The notes under the pieces are model-generated. The model made no database searches. It was not told the DNA's origin and was given only the letters and a program-made list of their open reading frames with translations. A stretch of DNA of 64,000 bases, taken from assembly GCF_008000815.1 (NCBI RefSeq), contig NZ_CP042806.1, positions 5,208,001 through 5,272,000 of the forward strand, read 5' to 3'. Position numbers and translations under genes: made by a program. The DNA is from Terriglobus albidus (GTDB lineage Bacteria > Acidobacteriota > Terriglobia > Terriglobales > Acidobacteriaceae). Shown in pieces: positions 54,199-62,991 of this stretch. Every line of letters begins with the position of its first letter. Within the stretch, counting starts at the first letter, position 1.

Positions 54199-55224
54199 CT
54201 ACTTTTTTTCGGAGTCGGTAAAGATGTTCTTAGGACACATTGCGTGGACTCCCACGTTTCCGTCGACCAGTTCGGTGATGTCGAGATCGACAGCAACGCT
54301 GGAGAGCATGTAGGCATCGTCACGCTTCATATGCTTTTCCTCGACCAGAAAGTCGATCATGTCGCGCAGGGCGTGCTCTGTAGCTTCTTTCAGGTCGGGG
54401 CTGAAACCCATCGTGATGTAGTGGGTTGGCGTTTCCGCACGTGGCCAGTTCAGCTGCTCCTTCTTATGAACAACGAACCGGAAGGTCCCGGTCAGGAAAG
54501 TCTCCATTGCGGTGATATCGACCTCACCGTTTCCCTGGCCTGCGTGGCCGTCGCCTGCTTCGAACATGGCTCCCTTGGCCGCGACGGGAATATAGAGGGT
54601 GGTCCCGGCTACGAGTTCCTTGTTATCCATGTTGCCCGCGTGGGCAAACGGTTCGGTGCTGCCGACCTTTCCGGCCGATCCGGCGACTCCCATGCTTCCG
54701 AAGAACGGATGAAGCGGGATGTCGATGCCAGGGGCGAAGTGACCGATCATCTTCTCGCGATCCAGCGGAATGATCCGGTTGCGGCTGTAGGGGAACTCCA
54801 TCGGCAGGAAGCCGCGGTGCAGACCGAAGCCGTTGCAGGCGAAGTTCGCATCGATATCCACCTTCAGGATCTGCACTTCGAGGACATCGCCCGGCTCTGC
54901 CTCTGCAATCTCTACGGGCCCGGTAAGGATGTGGCCACCCGGTCCTTTCTCGGCCGCCGGATAGTTCTGATAGACCTCATCGTTGTAGGCAGGAATATCT
55001 TCGCGCTTGACGCCGCGGGCAATCAGCCTGTCGGCCGGACCGCAAGTGGAGAGGGTCTGCATCACGACGGTATCTCCGCTATGAACGGTCGCGGCAGGAT
55101 GCATGCTGCCGTAGTAACCCCACGAGACGGTCTTCGAGGTGGCCTTCACGACCACAGGCTGCTGACCGAACGCCGGAAGAAAAGCCAAAGGAACGATTGC
55201 TGCCAACGACGTACACCTGCGCAT
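54199..55224 (-). CDS. Exported acetamidase/formamidase family protein
   Basis: 341 residues. Signal peptide 1-20 (ending PAFGQQ). The FmdA/AmdA fold is shown by MHPAATVHSGDTVVMQTLST, then GPVEIAEAEPGDVLEVQI and EAGDGHAGQGNGEVDITAME, the last with the conserved acidic and histidine residues of the active site. Classical members are cytoplasmic and hydrolyse short amides to ammonia; this one is periplasmic, so its substrate may be an imported or cell-wall amide. It follows a TonB receptor by 55 bases on the same strand, with a hairpin between. Confidence 0.87.
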   Translation of the reverse strand: MRRCTSLAAIVPLAFLPAFGQQPVVVKATSKTVSWGYYGSMHPAATVHSGDTVVMQTLSTCGPADRLIARGVKREDIPAYNDEVYQNYPAAEKGPGGHILTGPVEIAEAEPGDVLEVQILKVDIDANFACNGFGLHRGFLPMEFPYSRNRIIPLDREKMIGHFAPGIDIPLHPFFGSMGVAGSAGKVGSTEPFAHAGNMDNKELVAGTTLYIPVAAKGAMFEAGDGHAGQGNGEVDITAMETFLTGTFRFVVHKKEQLNWPRAETPTHYITMGFSPDLKEATEHALRDMIDFLVEEKHMKRDDAYMLSSVAVDLDITELVDGNVGVHAMCPKNIFTDSEKK

Positions 55225-55247
55225 TGCATCTCCTGACCTGCGTTAGA

Positions 55248-55277
55248 AACACCTCTTCCCTTCCAGGAAGAGGTGTT
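55248..55277 (-). terminator. Hairpin between third TonB receptor and acetamidase-like gene
   Basis: AACACCTCTTCC (55248-55259) pairs exactly with GGAAGAGGTGTT (55266-55277), loop of six. It starts directly after the receptor stop; the T run is short (GTTTCT), so read-through into the next gene is plausible. Confidence 0.6.
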
Positions 55278-55279
55278 GG

Positions 55280-58200
55280 TTAGAACTGATACTTCAATGC
55301 GAACTGGATCAAACGCGGAGCCACTGCAGAGGCCGTGATCTGAGAGTAGCTCGCGGCGCCGACCGTGGTGGAAGGATTCGCATACTGCGGATGGTTCCAG
55401 GCGTTGAAGAACTCTGTCCGGAAGACCAGCGTGCCGTCCTCATGCAGGCCGCCAACCCTGGTCTCCTTCGAGAGGGTCATATCCCAGTTGTCATTCCCTG
55501 GACCGCGGACGATACCGATTCCACTATTACCGTATTCTGTCGCATCCACACCGCCGACCTTCACGCTATACGGAACCGCCGGAGCAACGGCCCACGGTTG
55601 CGCCGCGCTGCCATTCAGGCCCGTATTCAGATAGGTGTTGGTCTTCACCCGGTTCAGCATAGTGCCTCCCTGGTTATTGAGGACGTCGTTATTTCCTTTT
55701 CCGGCGATGAACTGAGCGCGGCTCGCGGTGCGATACGCCGTGCCGTTACGGGTGTCGGTAAAGGTGAGCGGCTTGCCGGATTGGAAGGTAGAGACGCCGG
55801 AGAACTTCCAGCCGCTGGTCGCCACACGTGCGAAGCTGCCGCCATTCTTCCATCCCGGAATCTGCCAGGAGTAGGTCACCACCAGGCGATGGGTGCGGTC
55901 ATAGCCTGCAAGACCATAACGCGCGTAGCGATTGTTGGGATCGTTGCTGTTGCCGCTGCCGCCGGAAAAGACTCCGTTATCGCCGTCGCCGCCGGTCACG
56001 GTCGTCATCACTTTGCTCCAGGTGTAGGCAGCCTGAACATACACACCCTTGCTGACCTGGCGACGGAGCGTGGTTTGGAGGCTGTGATACATCGAGGTGC
56101 CGTAGGTCTCAATCCGGTTCAGGCCTCCGGGGGCAACACCCTGATACGGAACGCGGGCAGCAATGTTTGCTGAGTCAAGCGAGTTTGTTGTGACGCCGTT
56201 GATCGGGTTGCTGGGGCTGGCGAGATAGGCACGGTTGATTGCACGCGATTCAGCAAGACGAGTGCCACGCGTACCGACATAGCCGACTTCGCCTACCAGG
56301 CGCTTCGGGAGCTCCTTCTGTACGTCGAGGTTGTACTGCTGCACGAAGGGCGAGTCGATGTTCTGGGCAACTGCCGTTACCGGCAAACCACTGGTGTTGG
56401 TTGACGAGTACGGCATGAGCGGGCGCCAGATACCAGGGGTCAGCACTGTCGTGAACGGTGTCTGGAAGGTCGCGGTAGCATTTGCCGTGCCGCTGATAGT
56501 TCCGGAGGAGCTGACGAAAGGCTGATTTCCCAGTGTCTGCAGCACCGAGTTCGCATTTGGCAGGGTGTAGAAGACTCCGTAGCCACCGCGAACTACGGTC
56601 GACGAGCTGGCGCCCAGGGGCTGCCAGGCAAAGCCGACACGGGGACCGAAGTTATGCAGGGGCAGGTCGTTCTCTCCCAGGCTCATACTTCCAAGACGCT
56701 TCACTCCTGCTGGAGGATTGGCGGAAGAATTAGCCGGCACGACAAAGCCCTGATAGGTTCCACCCACGGGAACCGGCCGGAAGGGTGTCACCAGGGACGG
56801 CCAGAAACTGGTCAGGACACCCTTGTTGGTGCTGACACCGCTGTTGATCTCCCAGCGGAGACCGGCATTGACGGTAAGGTTCGATGCCAGCTTGATGTCG
56901 TCCTGCAGGAACATCGCCATGCTGGTGCCGCGGTAGCCCTTGTAGTAGCTGCCCTGCTGGCTGCTGCTGGAGTTCACATTGCTGTAAGAGCTGTGATTCT
57001 GTGCCGCACTGAGACCGAGGACGAAGTCCTGAAAGGTCTGGAAGCTCAAAGCTCCACGCTTATTGTTTGGATCGTCGAAGTTGAACTGGTTCTTTTCACC
57101 GAGGAAACCGGCACGAATACTCTGTTTCCCATGCGTCCAGTTGATCTGGTCGCTGATCTCGAAAGTGTTGACCGCAGACATGGAGACGTCGTTGTTCACA
57201 CCGCCCAGGCTGAAGTAACCCGTGACGGACATGATCGGCGTCAGCGGATATGCCGGATCGCTGGGAGCTGTCATTCCGATCTGGTCGAAGCGCAGGTTCG
57301 CCTGTGTCTGCAGATTGCCGGTATTGCGGACATAACCGATGAGCCCCTCGTTGAGCAGGTGCGCGTTCAACGCAGAGGTAAGCTTGAGCACCGCAACCTG
57401 GCTGTTGAACTTTGGCGTCACGCCGTTGCCGGGAGTATTCGAGGTGCTGCTGAAGGGCTTGTCCTGGGGCTGGTTCGAGTAGAAGTAGCGTTCTGCAAGG
57501 GTGTGCTTTTCTGACAGGACATAGTCGGTGTTCACCATGAACTGATCTTCACTGTAGTGAGAGGGCAGGCTGAAGGTGGAAAAGCCTACGGGATTTCCGT
57601 TGGCATCGGTCGACATGCGCTGCGGCGTCGGAATCAGATAGGTGCCGTTCGCGATCTTCTGATTCAGCAGGTTCAGCGCCACCGGGTTGATGTTGCTGCC
57701 ATCGCAGGCAACTTCCGTCTGCGAACCCGTATTGCTGTAGTTGCCGCCGTTGAAGGGATGCCAGCGCGCATTTCCATTGGGACATGCAGCACGTCCGACG
57801 GCGCCTGCGGTGCGATCGTTGGTCAGCGGAAAGAGTGTGTTGGTAACCAGCGAGCCGGCGCTGAGACCGTTCACCTGCCGCGTGCCCTGATAGGAACCGA
57901 AGATAAAGAGCTTGTCCTTGAGGATGGGGCCGCCGAGCGTGCCACCGAACTGGTTCTGCTTCATGACCGCGCGCTTCTGGCCGTTCATCTTCAGAAAGGT
58001 GTCGTTCGCGTTCAAGACATCGTTGCGAAGAAACTCCCATGCCGATCCATGCAGAGTGTTGCTGCCCGATTTAGTAATGACGTCGACGTTCGCGCCGGCA
58101 TCGCGTCCGAAGCCCGCATCATAGTTCGTCGTCTGGATCTTGAACTCCTGCAGCGAGTCAGGGTTCGGGACGGCGATTCCGGCCTGCTGCACGAAGTCAC

Positions 58201-58834
58201 CGGCGCGGCCGGAGCCGAAGTTGTTGATGTCGGCGCCATCCATATGGAAGTTGTTGCTGATGCTGCTGGCGCCGTTCACGTAGACATCCTGCGTGCCCTT
58301 GCCCAGCGTCGCGGCATTGTTGACGTCTCCGGCTACTCCGGCGGACATCGTCAACACCTGCGTGTAGTTCCGATTGGTAAGAGGCACTTCGCGGATCGTC
58401 GTGCCGTCGACGACGGTTCCCAGAGTGGCATTCTCGACCTGCAGGGGAGCCGGAGTTGTGCTGACCTCTACCGTCTCTCCTTCACTGCCGGCGACCATCT
58501 GAGCATCAGCACGAGCCGTCTCCGTCACAATCACCGCGATGGGAGGAACGACCTGTGTCTTAAAACCGGGCGCAGTGATGCTGACCTTGTAGGTCTCCGG
58601 CGGCAGCAGGCCGACAGCAAATTGTCCATCGCCATCGGTCTTTACCGAGCGCACCTGCGAGGTCGCGTTCGACGTTACGGTCACGGTGGCATTCGGAATT
58701 ACCGCACCGGTCGGATCAGTGACCGTACCACGAATGGCTCCGGTAGTTGACGTTTGCGACACACATGCCTGGGTAAGCAACAGTCCTGCAGCGACACTAA
58801 GGAGAGCACCCCTGAGGGAGTTTTTCCAGTTCAT
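55280..58834 (-). CDS. TonB-dependent receptor, Oar-like
   Basis: About 1184 residues from ATG 58834 (AGAGG upstream); the longer frame starts at a codon without a site. Signal peptide near 8-30 (LLSVAAGLLLTQACVSQ). The carboxypeptidase-regulatory-like domain is TGAIRGTVTDPTGAVIPNAT. The plug has IREVPLTNRNYTQVLTMSAG, and the barrel ends FALKYQF. It probably imports the substrate of the co-oriented amidase-like gene or the divergent amidohydrolase, which is inference. The upstream gap holds a 12-bp inverted repeat. Confidence 0.92.
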   Translation of the reverse strand: MNWKNSLRGALLSVAAGLLLTQACVSQTSTTGAIRGTVTDPTGAVIPNATVTVTSNATSQVRSVKTDGDGQFAVGLLPPETYKVSITAPGFKTQVVPPIAVIVTETARADAQMVAGSEGETVEVSTTPAPLQVENATLGTVVDGTTIREVPLTNRNYTQVLTMSAGVAGDVNNAATLGKGTQDVYVNGASSISNNFHMDGADINNFGSGRAGDFVQQAGIAVPNPDSLQEFKIQTTNYDAGFGRDAGANVDVITKSGSNTLHGSAWEFLRNDVLNANDTFLKMNGQKRAVMKQNQFGGTLGGPILKDKLFIFGSYQGTRQVNGLSAGSLVTNTLFPLTNDRTAGAVGRAACPNGNARWHPFNGGNYSNTGSQTEVACDGSNINPVALNLLNQKIANGTYLIPTPQRMSTDANGNPVGFSTFSLPSHYSEDQFMVNTDYVLSEKHTLAERYFYSNQPQDKPFSSTSNTPGNGVTPKFNSQVAVLKLTSALNAHLLNEGLIGYVRNTGNLQTQANLRFDQIGMTAPSDPAYPLTPIMSVTGYFSLGGVNNDVSMSAVNTFEISDQINWTHGKQSIRAGFLGEKNQFNFDDPNNKRGALSFQTFQDFVLGLSAAQNHSSYSNVNSSSSQQGSYYKGYRGTSMAMFLQDDIKLASNLTVNAGLRWEINSGVSTNKGVLTSFWPSLVTPFRPVPVGGTYQGFVVPANSSANPPAGVKRLGSMSLGENDLPLHNFGPRVGFAWQPLGASSSTVVRGGYGVFYTLPNANSVLQTLGNQPFVSSSGTISGTANATATFQTPFTTVLTPGIWRPLMPYSSTNTSGLPVTAVAQNIDSPFVQQYNLDVQKELPKRLVGEVGYVGTRGTRLAESRAINRAYLASPSNPINGVTTNSLDSANIAARVPYQGVAPGGLNRIETYGTSMYHSLQTTLRRQVSKGVYVQAAYTWSKVMTTVTGGDGDNGVFSGGSGNSNDPNNRYARYGLAGYDRTHRLVVTYSWQIPGWKNGGSFARVATSGWKFSGVSTFQSGKPLTFTDTRNGTAYRTASRAQFIAGKGNNDVLNNQGGTMLNRVKTNTYLNTGLNGSAAQPWAVAPAVPYSVKVGGVDATEYGNSGIGIVRGPGNDNWDMTLSKETRVGGLHEDGTLVFRTEFFNAWNHPQYANPSTTVGAASYSQITASAVAPRLIQFALKYQF

Positions 58835-58908
58835 CGAAGAACCTCTTTTTCGTTGGGTGCTTTGATTGTGCGGAAACAATTGCCGTTTTGAAATTCGGTT
58901 AATTACGG

Positions 58909-59001
58909 AAAAATGGCGCGTGAATGCTCCGTAGTTCTACGTAACACCGGAAACAATCGACTGTTTCACGAGGTGCGAACAGGATAGGCCGCGCCATTTT
59001 T
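58909..59001. promoter_or_regulatory. Widely spaced 12-bp inverted repeat in a divergent promoter region
   Basis: AAAAATGGCGCG (58909-58920) and CGCGCCATTTTT (58990-59001) are exact complements 69 bases apart. The direct repeat CGGAAACAAT occurs at 58871 and 58958. The pair could be two operators bound by one looping repressor for the receptor and the amidohydrolase. Confidence 0.4.
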
Positions 59002-59047
59002 GTTAGAGTGTGGCAACACCTATACGGTACGGAGCTCTCTCGTCCTC

Positions 59048-60511
59048 ATGCGTACGTTCGTAGTATCAGCATCATTTGTCTTTCTGACTCTATCCGCGTT
59101 GTCACAACGTCCAGCTACCGCGGTGGACACGTCGAGATACCTCTACGGAAAGAACTCCGCGACCAAGGTGCTGGAGCACGTACGCGTAATCGATGGCACA
59201 GGCGCAGCCGTGAAGGATGACCAGACCGTTGTGATCGAAGGGACGAAGATCGCAGCCATCGGGACATCGGTGAGTGTCCCTGCAAATGCGGAGGTCTTCG
59301 ACCTGACGGGATACACCGTGCTTCCAGGCCTGGTCGGAATGCACGATCACATTTACTACCTGCAGCGGCCGAACACCGATGCACAGGGATCGGAGGGGCC
59401 TACATTGCTGCCGCAAATGACCTTCTCCGCACCGCGCATGTACCTGGCGAATGGCGTTACAACGATCCGGACGGCGGGCTCCGTGGAGCCGTTTGCGGAT
59501 ATCAACCTCCGCAAGCTGATCGACAGCGGACGCATGATCGGCCCTCACGTAGAGCCGACTGCACCCTACCTGCAGGGCGTGAGCGACATCTTCATGCAGA
59601 TGCATACGCTCACTGGTCCTGAAGATGCCAGAGAGTTTGTGAGGTTCTGGGCGAATCAGGGCGCAAATAACTTCAAAGCGTATATGCACATCACGCGCGC
59701 GGAGCTGCAGGCAGCGATCGAGACAGCGCATTCCCTGCACCTGAAGGTTACGGGACATCTGTGCTCTATCAGCTATCCGGAGGCCGCGGAGCTCGGTATC
59801 GACAATCTGGAGCATGGATTCTTTGTGAATACCCAGCTCGATCCGGAGAAGAAGCCTGACACCTGTTCGCGGGAGACGGGTGCGGCCACTCTTGCGAAGA
59901 TGACGCCTGAAAGCCCAGAAGCAGCGGAGTTGATCAAGCTACTCGTCGCCCATCATGTAGCAATCACAAGCACGCTTCCGGTATTCGAAGCCGGACTTCC
60001 TGGTAAACCCACTCTTCGGCCAAAGGCATTGGCGACACTCACGCCGCAGGCACTGGAGGCATATATGTACGGGCGCGATCGTCGCAGTACCGCGCCCGAG
60101 ACCGAGCTCACGCGGCGTCAGGTACAGAACTATAAGAACGCGACGGCGCTGGAACACAAGTTTGTCGAGGCCGGTGGATTTCTGATGGCCGGGCTTGATC
60201 CGACCGGCAATGGAGCGACACTGCCCGGCTTTGGAGATCAGCATGAGGTGGAACTGCTGGTGAATGACGACCACTTCACCCCGATTGAAGCCGTCAGAAT
60301 CGCTACGCTAAACGGCGCGATCTACCTGGGTGAGAGCGAACGCATTGGATCGATTGAGGCGGGGAAAGATGCGGACCTCGTGATCGTCAAGGGAGATCCT
60401 TCAAAGAACATCACCGATATCGAGAACGTCGAGATCGTATTGAAGGACGGCACGGCGTATGACTCGGCCAAGCTTCTGGAATCAGTCAAAGGCCGTTACG
60501 GGCAGTACTGA
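59048..60511 (+). CDS. Exported amidohydrolase (imidazolonepropionase/prolidase-like)
   Basis: About 487 residues from ATG 59048, which opens a signal peptide (MRTFVVSASFVFLTLSALSQ). The metal-dependent hydrolase fold is marked by VLPGLVGMHDHIYYL (first metal ligands H-x-H), VTGHLCSISYPEAAELGIDN (later histidine) and GLDPTGNG near the last aspartate. The C-terminus returns to the small sandwich domain (IGSIEAGKDADLVIVKGDPS). Members hydrolyse cyclic amides or dipeptides. The divergent position to a receptor and amidase-like gene suggests a peptide or amide catabolic set. Confidence 0.88.
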   Translation: MRTFVVSASFVFLTLSALSQRPATAVDTSRYLYGKNSATKVLEHVRVIDGTGAAVKDDQTVVIEGTKIAAIGTSVSVPANAEVFDLTGYTVLPGLVGMHDHIYYLQRPNTDAQGSEGPTLLPQMTFSAPRMYLANGVTTIRTAGSVEPFADINLRKLIDSGRMIGPHVEPTAPYLQGVSDIFMQMHTLTGPEDAREFVRFWANQGANNFKAYMHITRAELQAAIETAHSLHLKVTGHLCSISYPEAAELGIDNLEHGFFVNTQLDPEKKPDTCSRETGAATLAKMTPESPEAAELIKLLVAHHVAITSTLPVFEAGLPGKPTLRPKALATLTPQALEAYMYGRDRRSTAPETELTRRQVQNYKNATALEHKFVEAGGFLMAGLDPTGNGATLPGFGDQHEVELLVNDDHFTPIEAVRIATLNGAIYLGESERIGSIEAGKDADLVIVKGDPSKNITDIENVEIVLKDGTAYDSAKLLESVKGRYGQY

Positions 60512-60539
60512 CGCGGTCTGTATTGGAGGGATAACGACA

Positions 60540-60845
60540 GATTCGGATTGCCCATATACCGGGTGCCCCACATACGCGGAGCCTATGTGGGAGTATCGAG
60601 CGCAAGCTCGATCCGTCTTTTTGTTGTCATTTCGGAGCGGAGTCAAGAAATCTTCCAAGAGGCAAAAAGCAGATCCCTGCGGGATGACAAAAAAGGCGGT
60701 CGCGCGTAGCGCGATACCCCACGCTAAACCCCACCCTTCGCTACGCGAAGAATGGGGCAACAAAGCAGGTCCTTCACTTCTCTAACCCAACCAGCAAAGC
60801 TGGCCGGGAACTCCATTTGTTCAGGATGACAGCTCAGATAGCAGC
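60540..60845. repeat. Intergenic repeat family B, copy 3
   Basis: GTCGCGCGTAGCGCGATACC at about 60699, a CCCCACCCTTCGCTACGCG / AAGAATGGGG segment at 60727-60758 and AACCAGCAAAGCTGGCCGGG at 60787-60806. The whole gap 60512-60850 between convergent genes is made of such words; no gene is seen. Confidence 0.65.
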
Positions 60846-60850
60846 GCGCC

Positions 60851-61504
60851 CTAAGAAGCATACCCATGTCTAATGGCGTAACGCACCAGGTCGGCGATGG
60901 AGTCCAGACCGAGTTTCCGATTAATGCGGATGCGGTGTGATTCCACCGTACGTACGCTGATGCCGAGCCTGGCTGCGGCCTCTTTACTTGTTGTGCCTTC
61001 GGCAAGCAGACATAGCACCTGCTCTTCACGCGCGGAGAGAGAAGGCTCTGTTTTTGCGGACGTCTTCTCCGTTCCGTTCTTGCCCAGAATGCCCCGCATC
61101 AGAAGATTAGTTGCGGTCTTGGTGAAGAAGTGCTCACTTCTTGATACAGCGCTGACAGCTTCGATCAGATTGTGGTCTGCATCGGATTTCAAAACAAAGC
61201 CCTTCGCTCCCGATTGCAGCACTTGATATGCAATGCGTTCAGAGTCATGCATCGTCAACACGATGACGGAGGTCTTCGGAGAACACTGCGTCGATCGTGA
61301 CGCTACTGCCGAACCATCCAAGAGCGGCATGGAGAAATCCACAATAGCAACGTCGGGCTGCAGTTGCTCGATCTTCTCTGCCGCCTCGAGGCCATTGGAG
61401 GCTTCAGCGATCACGTTCCACCCTTCCCGTGCCGCCAGAAGATTCCGCACACCGCGACGAATGAGTTCATGATCGTCCGCAATCAGGATCCGCAGGTTAT
61501 CCAT
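60851..61504 (-). CDS. NarL/LuxR-family response regulator
   Basis: About 217 residues from ATG 61504 (GGAGG upstream). The receiver has ADDHELIRRGV and phospho-acceptor D56 in VAIVDFSMPLLDG. The LuxR-type HTH is LSAREEQVLCLLAEGTTSKE, then AAARLGISVRTVESHRIRI. The ATG overlaps the kinase stop by 8 bases, so the pair is translationally coupled. Its targets are not visible in the window. Confidence 0.93.
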   Translation of the reverse strand: MDNLRILIADDHELIRRGVRNLLAAREGWNVIAEASNGLEAAEKIEQLQPDVAIVDFSMPLLDGSAVASRSTQCSPKTSVIVLTMHDSERIAYQVLQSGAKGFVLKSDADHNLIEAVSAVSRSEHFFTKTATNLLMRGILGKNGTEKTSAKTEPSLSAREEQVLCLLAEGTTSKEAAARLGISVRTVESHRIRINRKLGLDSIADLVRYAIRHGYAS

Positions 61505-62582
61505 TGGTTCGTGCCTCCGCAGGCAATGATGCAATCAAGGTCGTGCCGTTCGTACTGCGTTCCAGACGCAGGGAGCCGCCGAGCTGTTCCAGCCGCTCGC
61601 TCATGCTGCTCAAACCAACGCCGGCGGGAAGAGTCCCATTGACCTCACAGTGATATCGTTTGCCCTCGTCGAAGACAGTGAGAATCAGGGACTCACCGAT
61701 TCTTGCCAGAGTGATATGCACAATGGGGCTGCCAGAGTGGCGAAGGACGTTCGCCAGTGCCTCCTGCACCACGCGAAAAACAGTAATCTCCGCCTCATCT
61801 GAGAATCGGCCGAGATCAAACTGAAGGTTGAGGTCGACCGCGATTCCGCTTCGCACCTCAAACTCTTTCGAGAGACGTTCGATCACCGGGTAAAGGCCCT
61901 CTTCGCCAAGAAGAGGAGGATGCAGCAGGTACGATGCCGTCCGAATGCGCGACGAGCACTGCAATGCAATCTCCTTCGTCTGCGCGACCATATCGCGGAG
62001 AACAGGATCGGCGTTTGCTGTCATCCCCTTGAGCAGCGTCAAATTCCAGTTCAGAACCGCCAGCTCCTGCGACATGGAGTCATGCAGATCGCGTGCGATT
62101 CTCCGGCGCTCTTCCAACTGCAGCGTGTCGATGGTGTTTGCCATCCGCCGCACCGCATTCTCGGCGCGATTACGCTCTGTGATGTCCTGATACAGGCCGT
62201 AGACACCTTCGAGCACCCCGTCGACGATCAGGGGAATGCCATAGATCTCGACGTCGACCATCATGCCGTCCTTGCGCCGGCGCTGCGCGACCGTGTGGAC
62301 CTTTTCCCCGCGCAGAACGGCCATGCTCAAGGCCTGCGCATCCTCGGTCGTATCAGGCCCGGTGATGAGCTCGTCCAACGTGGTTGCGTGCAGTTCCTCC
62401 GTCGAGAACTGAAAGAGCGTGTGGAACGCACGGTTGCACATGACAAAGTCATGCCGAGCGTCGAGGGCAACGATCGCTACGGGACTGTCTTCAAACAAAG
62501 CTCTCAGGTGTGCGCCCGTCGTCGTTGCCTCAAAGACTGGAGATACATGTTCCGCCAGATACAACCAATCACACTCACTCAT
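61497..62582 (-). CDS. PAS-containing NarL-type histidine kinase (HisKA_3)
   Basis: 361 residues, soluble. One PAS domain at about 22-140 (EDSPVAIVALDARHDFVMCN). The dimerisation box is LEERRRIARDLHDSMSQEL with phospho-accepting H167, the HisKA_3 form. The HATPase domain begins near 250 (VFRVVQEALANVLRHSGSP) and ends GVGLSSMSERLEQLGGSLRL. It signals to the LuxR-type regulator encoded next. The signal is cytoplasmic and unknown. Confidence 0.93.
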   Translation of the reverse strand: MSECDWLYLAEHVSPVFEATTTGAHLRALFEDSPVAIVALDARHDFVMCNRAFHTLFQFSTEELHATTLDELITGPDTTEDAQALSMAVLRGEKVHTVAQRRRKDGMMVDVEIYGIPLIVDGVLEGVYGLYQDITERNRAENAVRRMANTIDTLQLEERRRIARDLHDSMSQELAVLNWNLTLLKGMTANADPVLRDMVAQTKEIALQCSSRIRTASYLLHPPLLGEEGLYPVIERLSKEFEVRSGIAVDLNLQFDLGRFSDEAEITVFRVVQEALANVLRHSGSPIVHITLARIGESLILTVFDEGKRYHCEVNGTLPAGVGLSSMSERLEQLGGSLRLERSTNGTTLIASLPAEARTNG

Positions 62583-62991
62583 GCTGCCCTCTCGGAAGTC
62601 AGGATCAGGGTGATGCGTGTTTTCAATATGTTGGAGGACCCCAGCGAGTCCTCTTACGGTAGATCCACGATGGAGATTTGCTCCTCTGGCTCAGTGAGTG
62701 TCTCTGAGTCTCGCAGCCGGCAGGGCGGCCAGTGAGGAGCAGGGATCAGGTTCTTTAGCATCTCGAAATAAATTGCGATACGGATGTAGCTCTCCCCTGG
62801 GCATCGATGATGTTTGCCCGGATCGTTCCCATCGCAACGAGCGCCTAGAAATTGTTCGAAATAGAAACGAAGACCGCCGATACAACTGCCCAGGCGGTAA
62901 CGCTCAGCGAGTGCGTTCCTGGAAAAATTGACCGATTAACATCTGATATATCACATTCCTGTAATTCGTATCCAGCTGTTCTTCCGAGTTC
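62583..62991. other. Gene-free stretch of about 410 bases
   Basis: Contains the presumed promoter of the kinase-regulator pair. A 77-codon plus-strand frame (62698-62931) has no ribosome site and no recognisable product. No repeat family or hairpin stands out. Confidence 0.5.

Noticed and set aside
62698-62931. A 77-codon frame in the gap before the NarL-type kinase
   Set aside because: No ribosome site, no recognisable segment, and composition unlike neighbouring genes.
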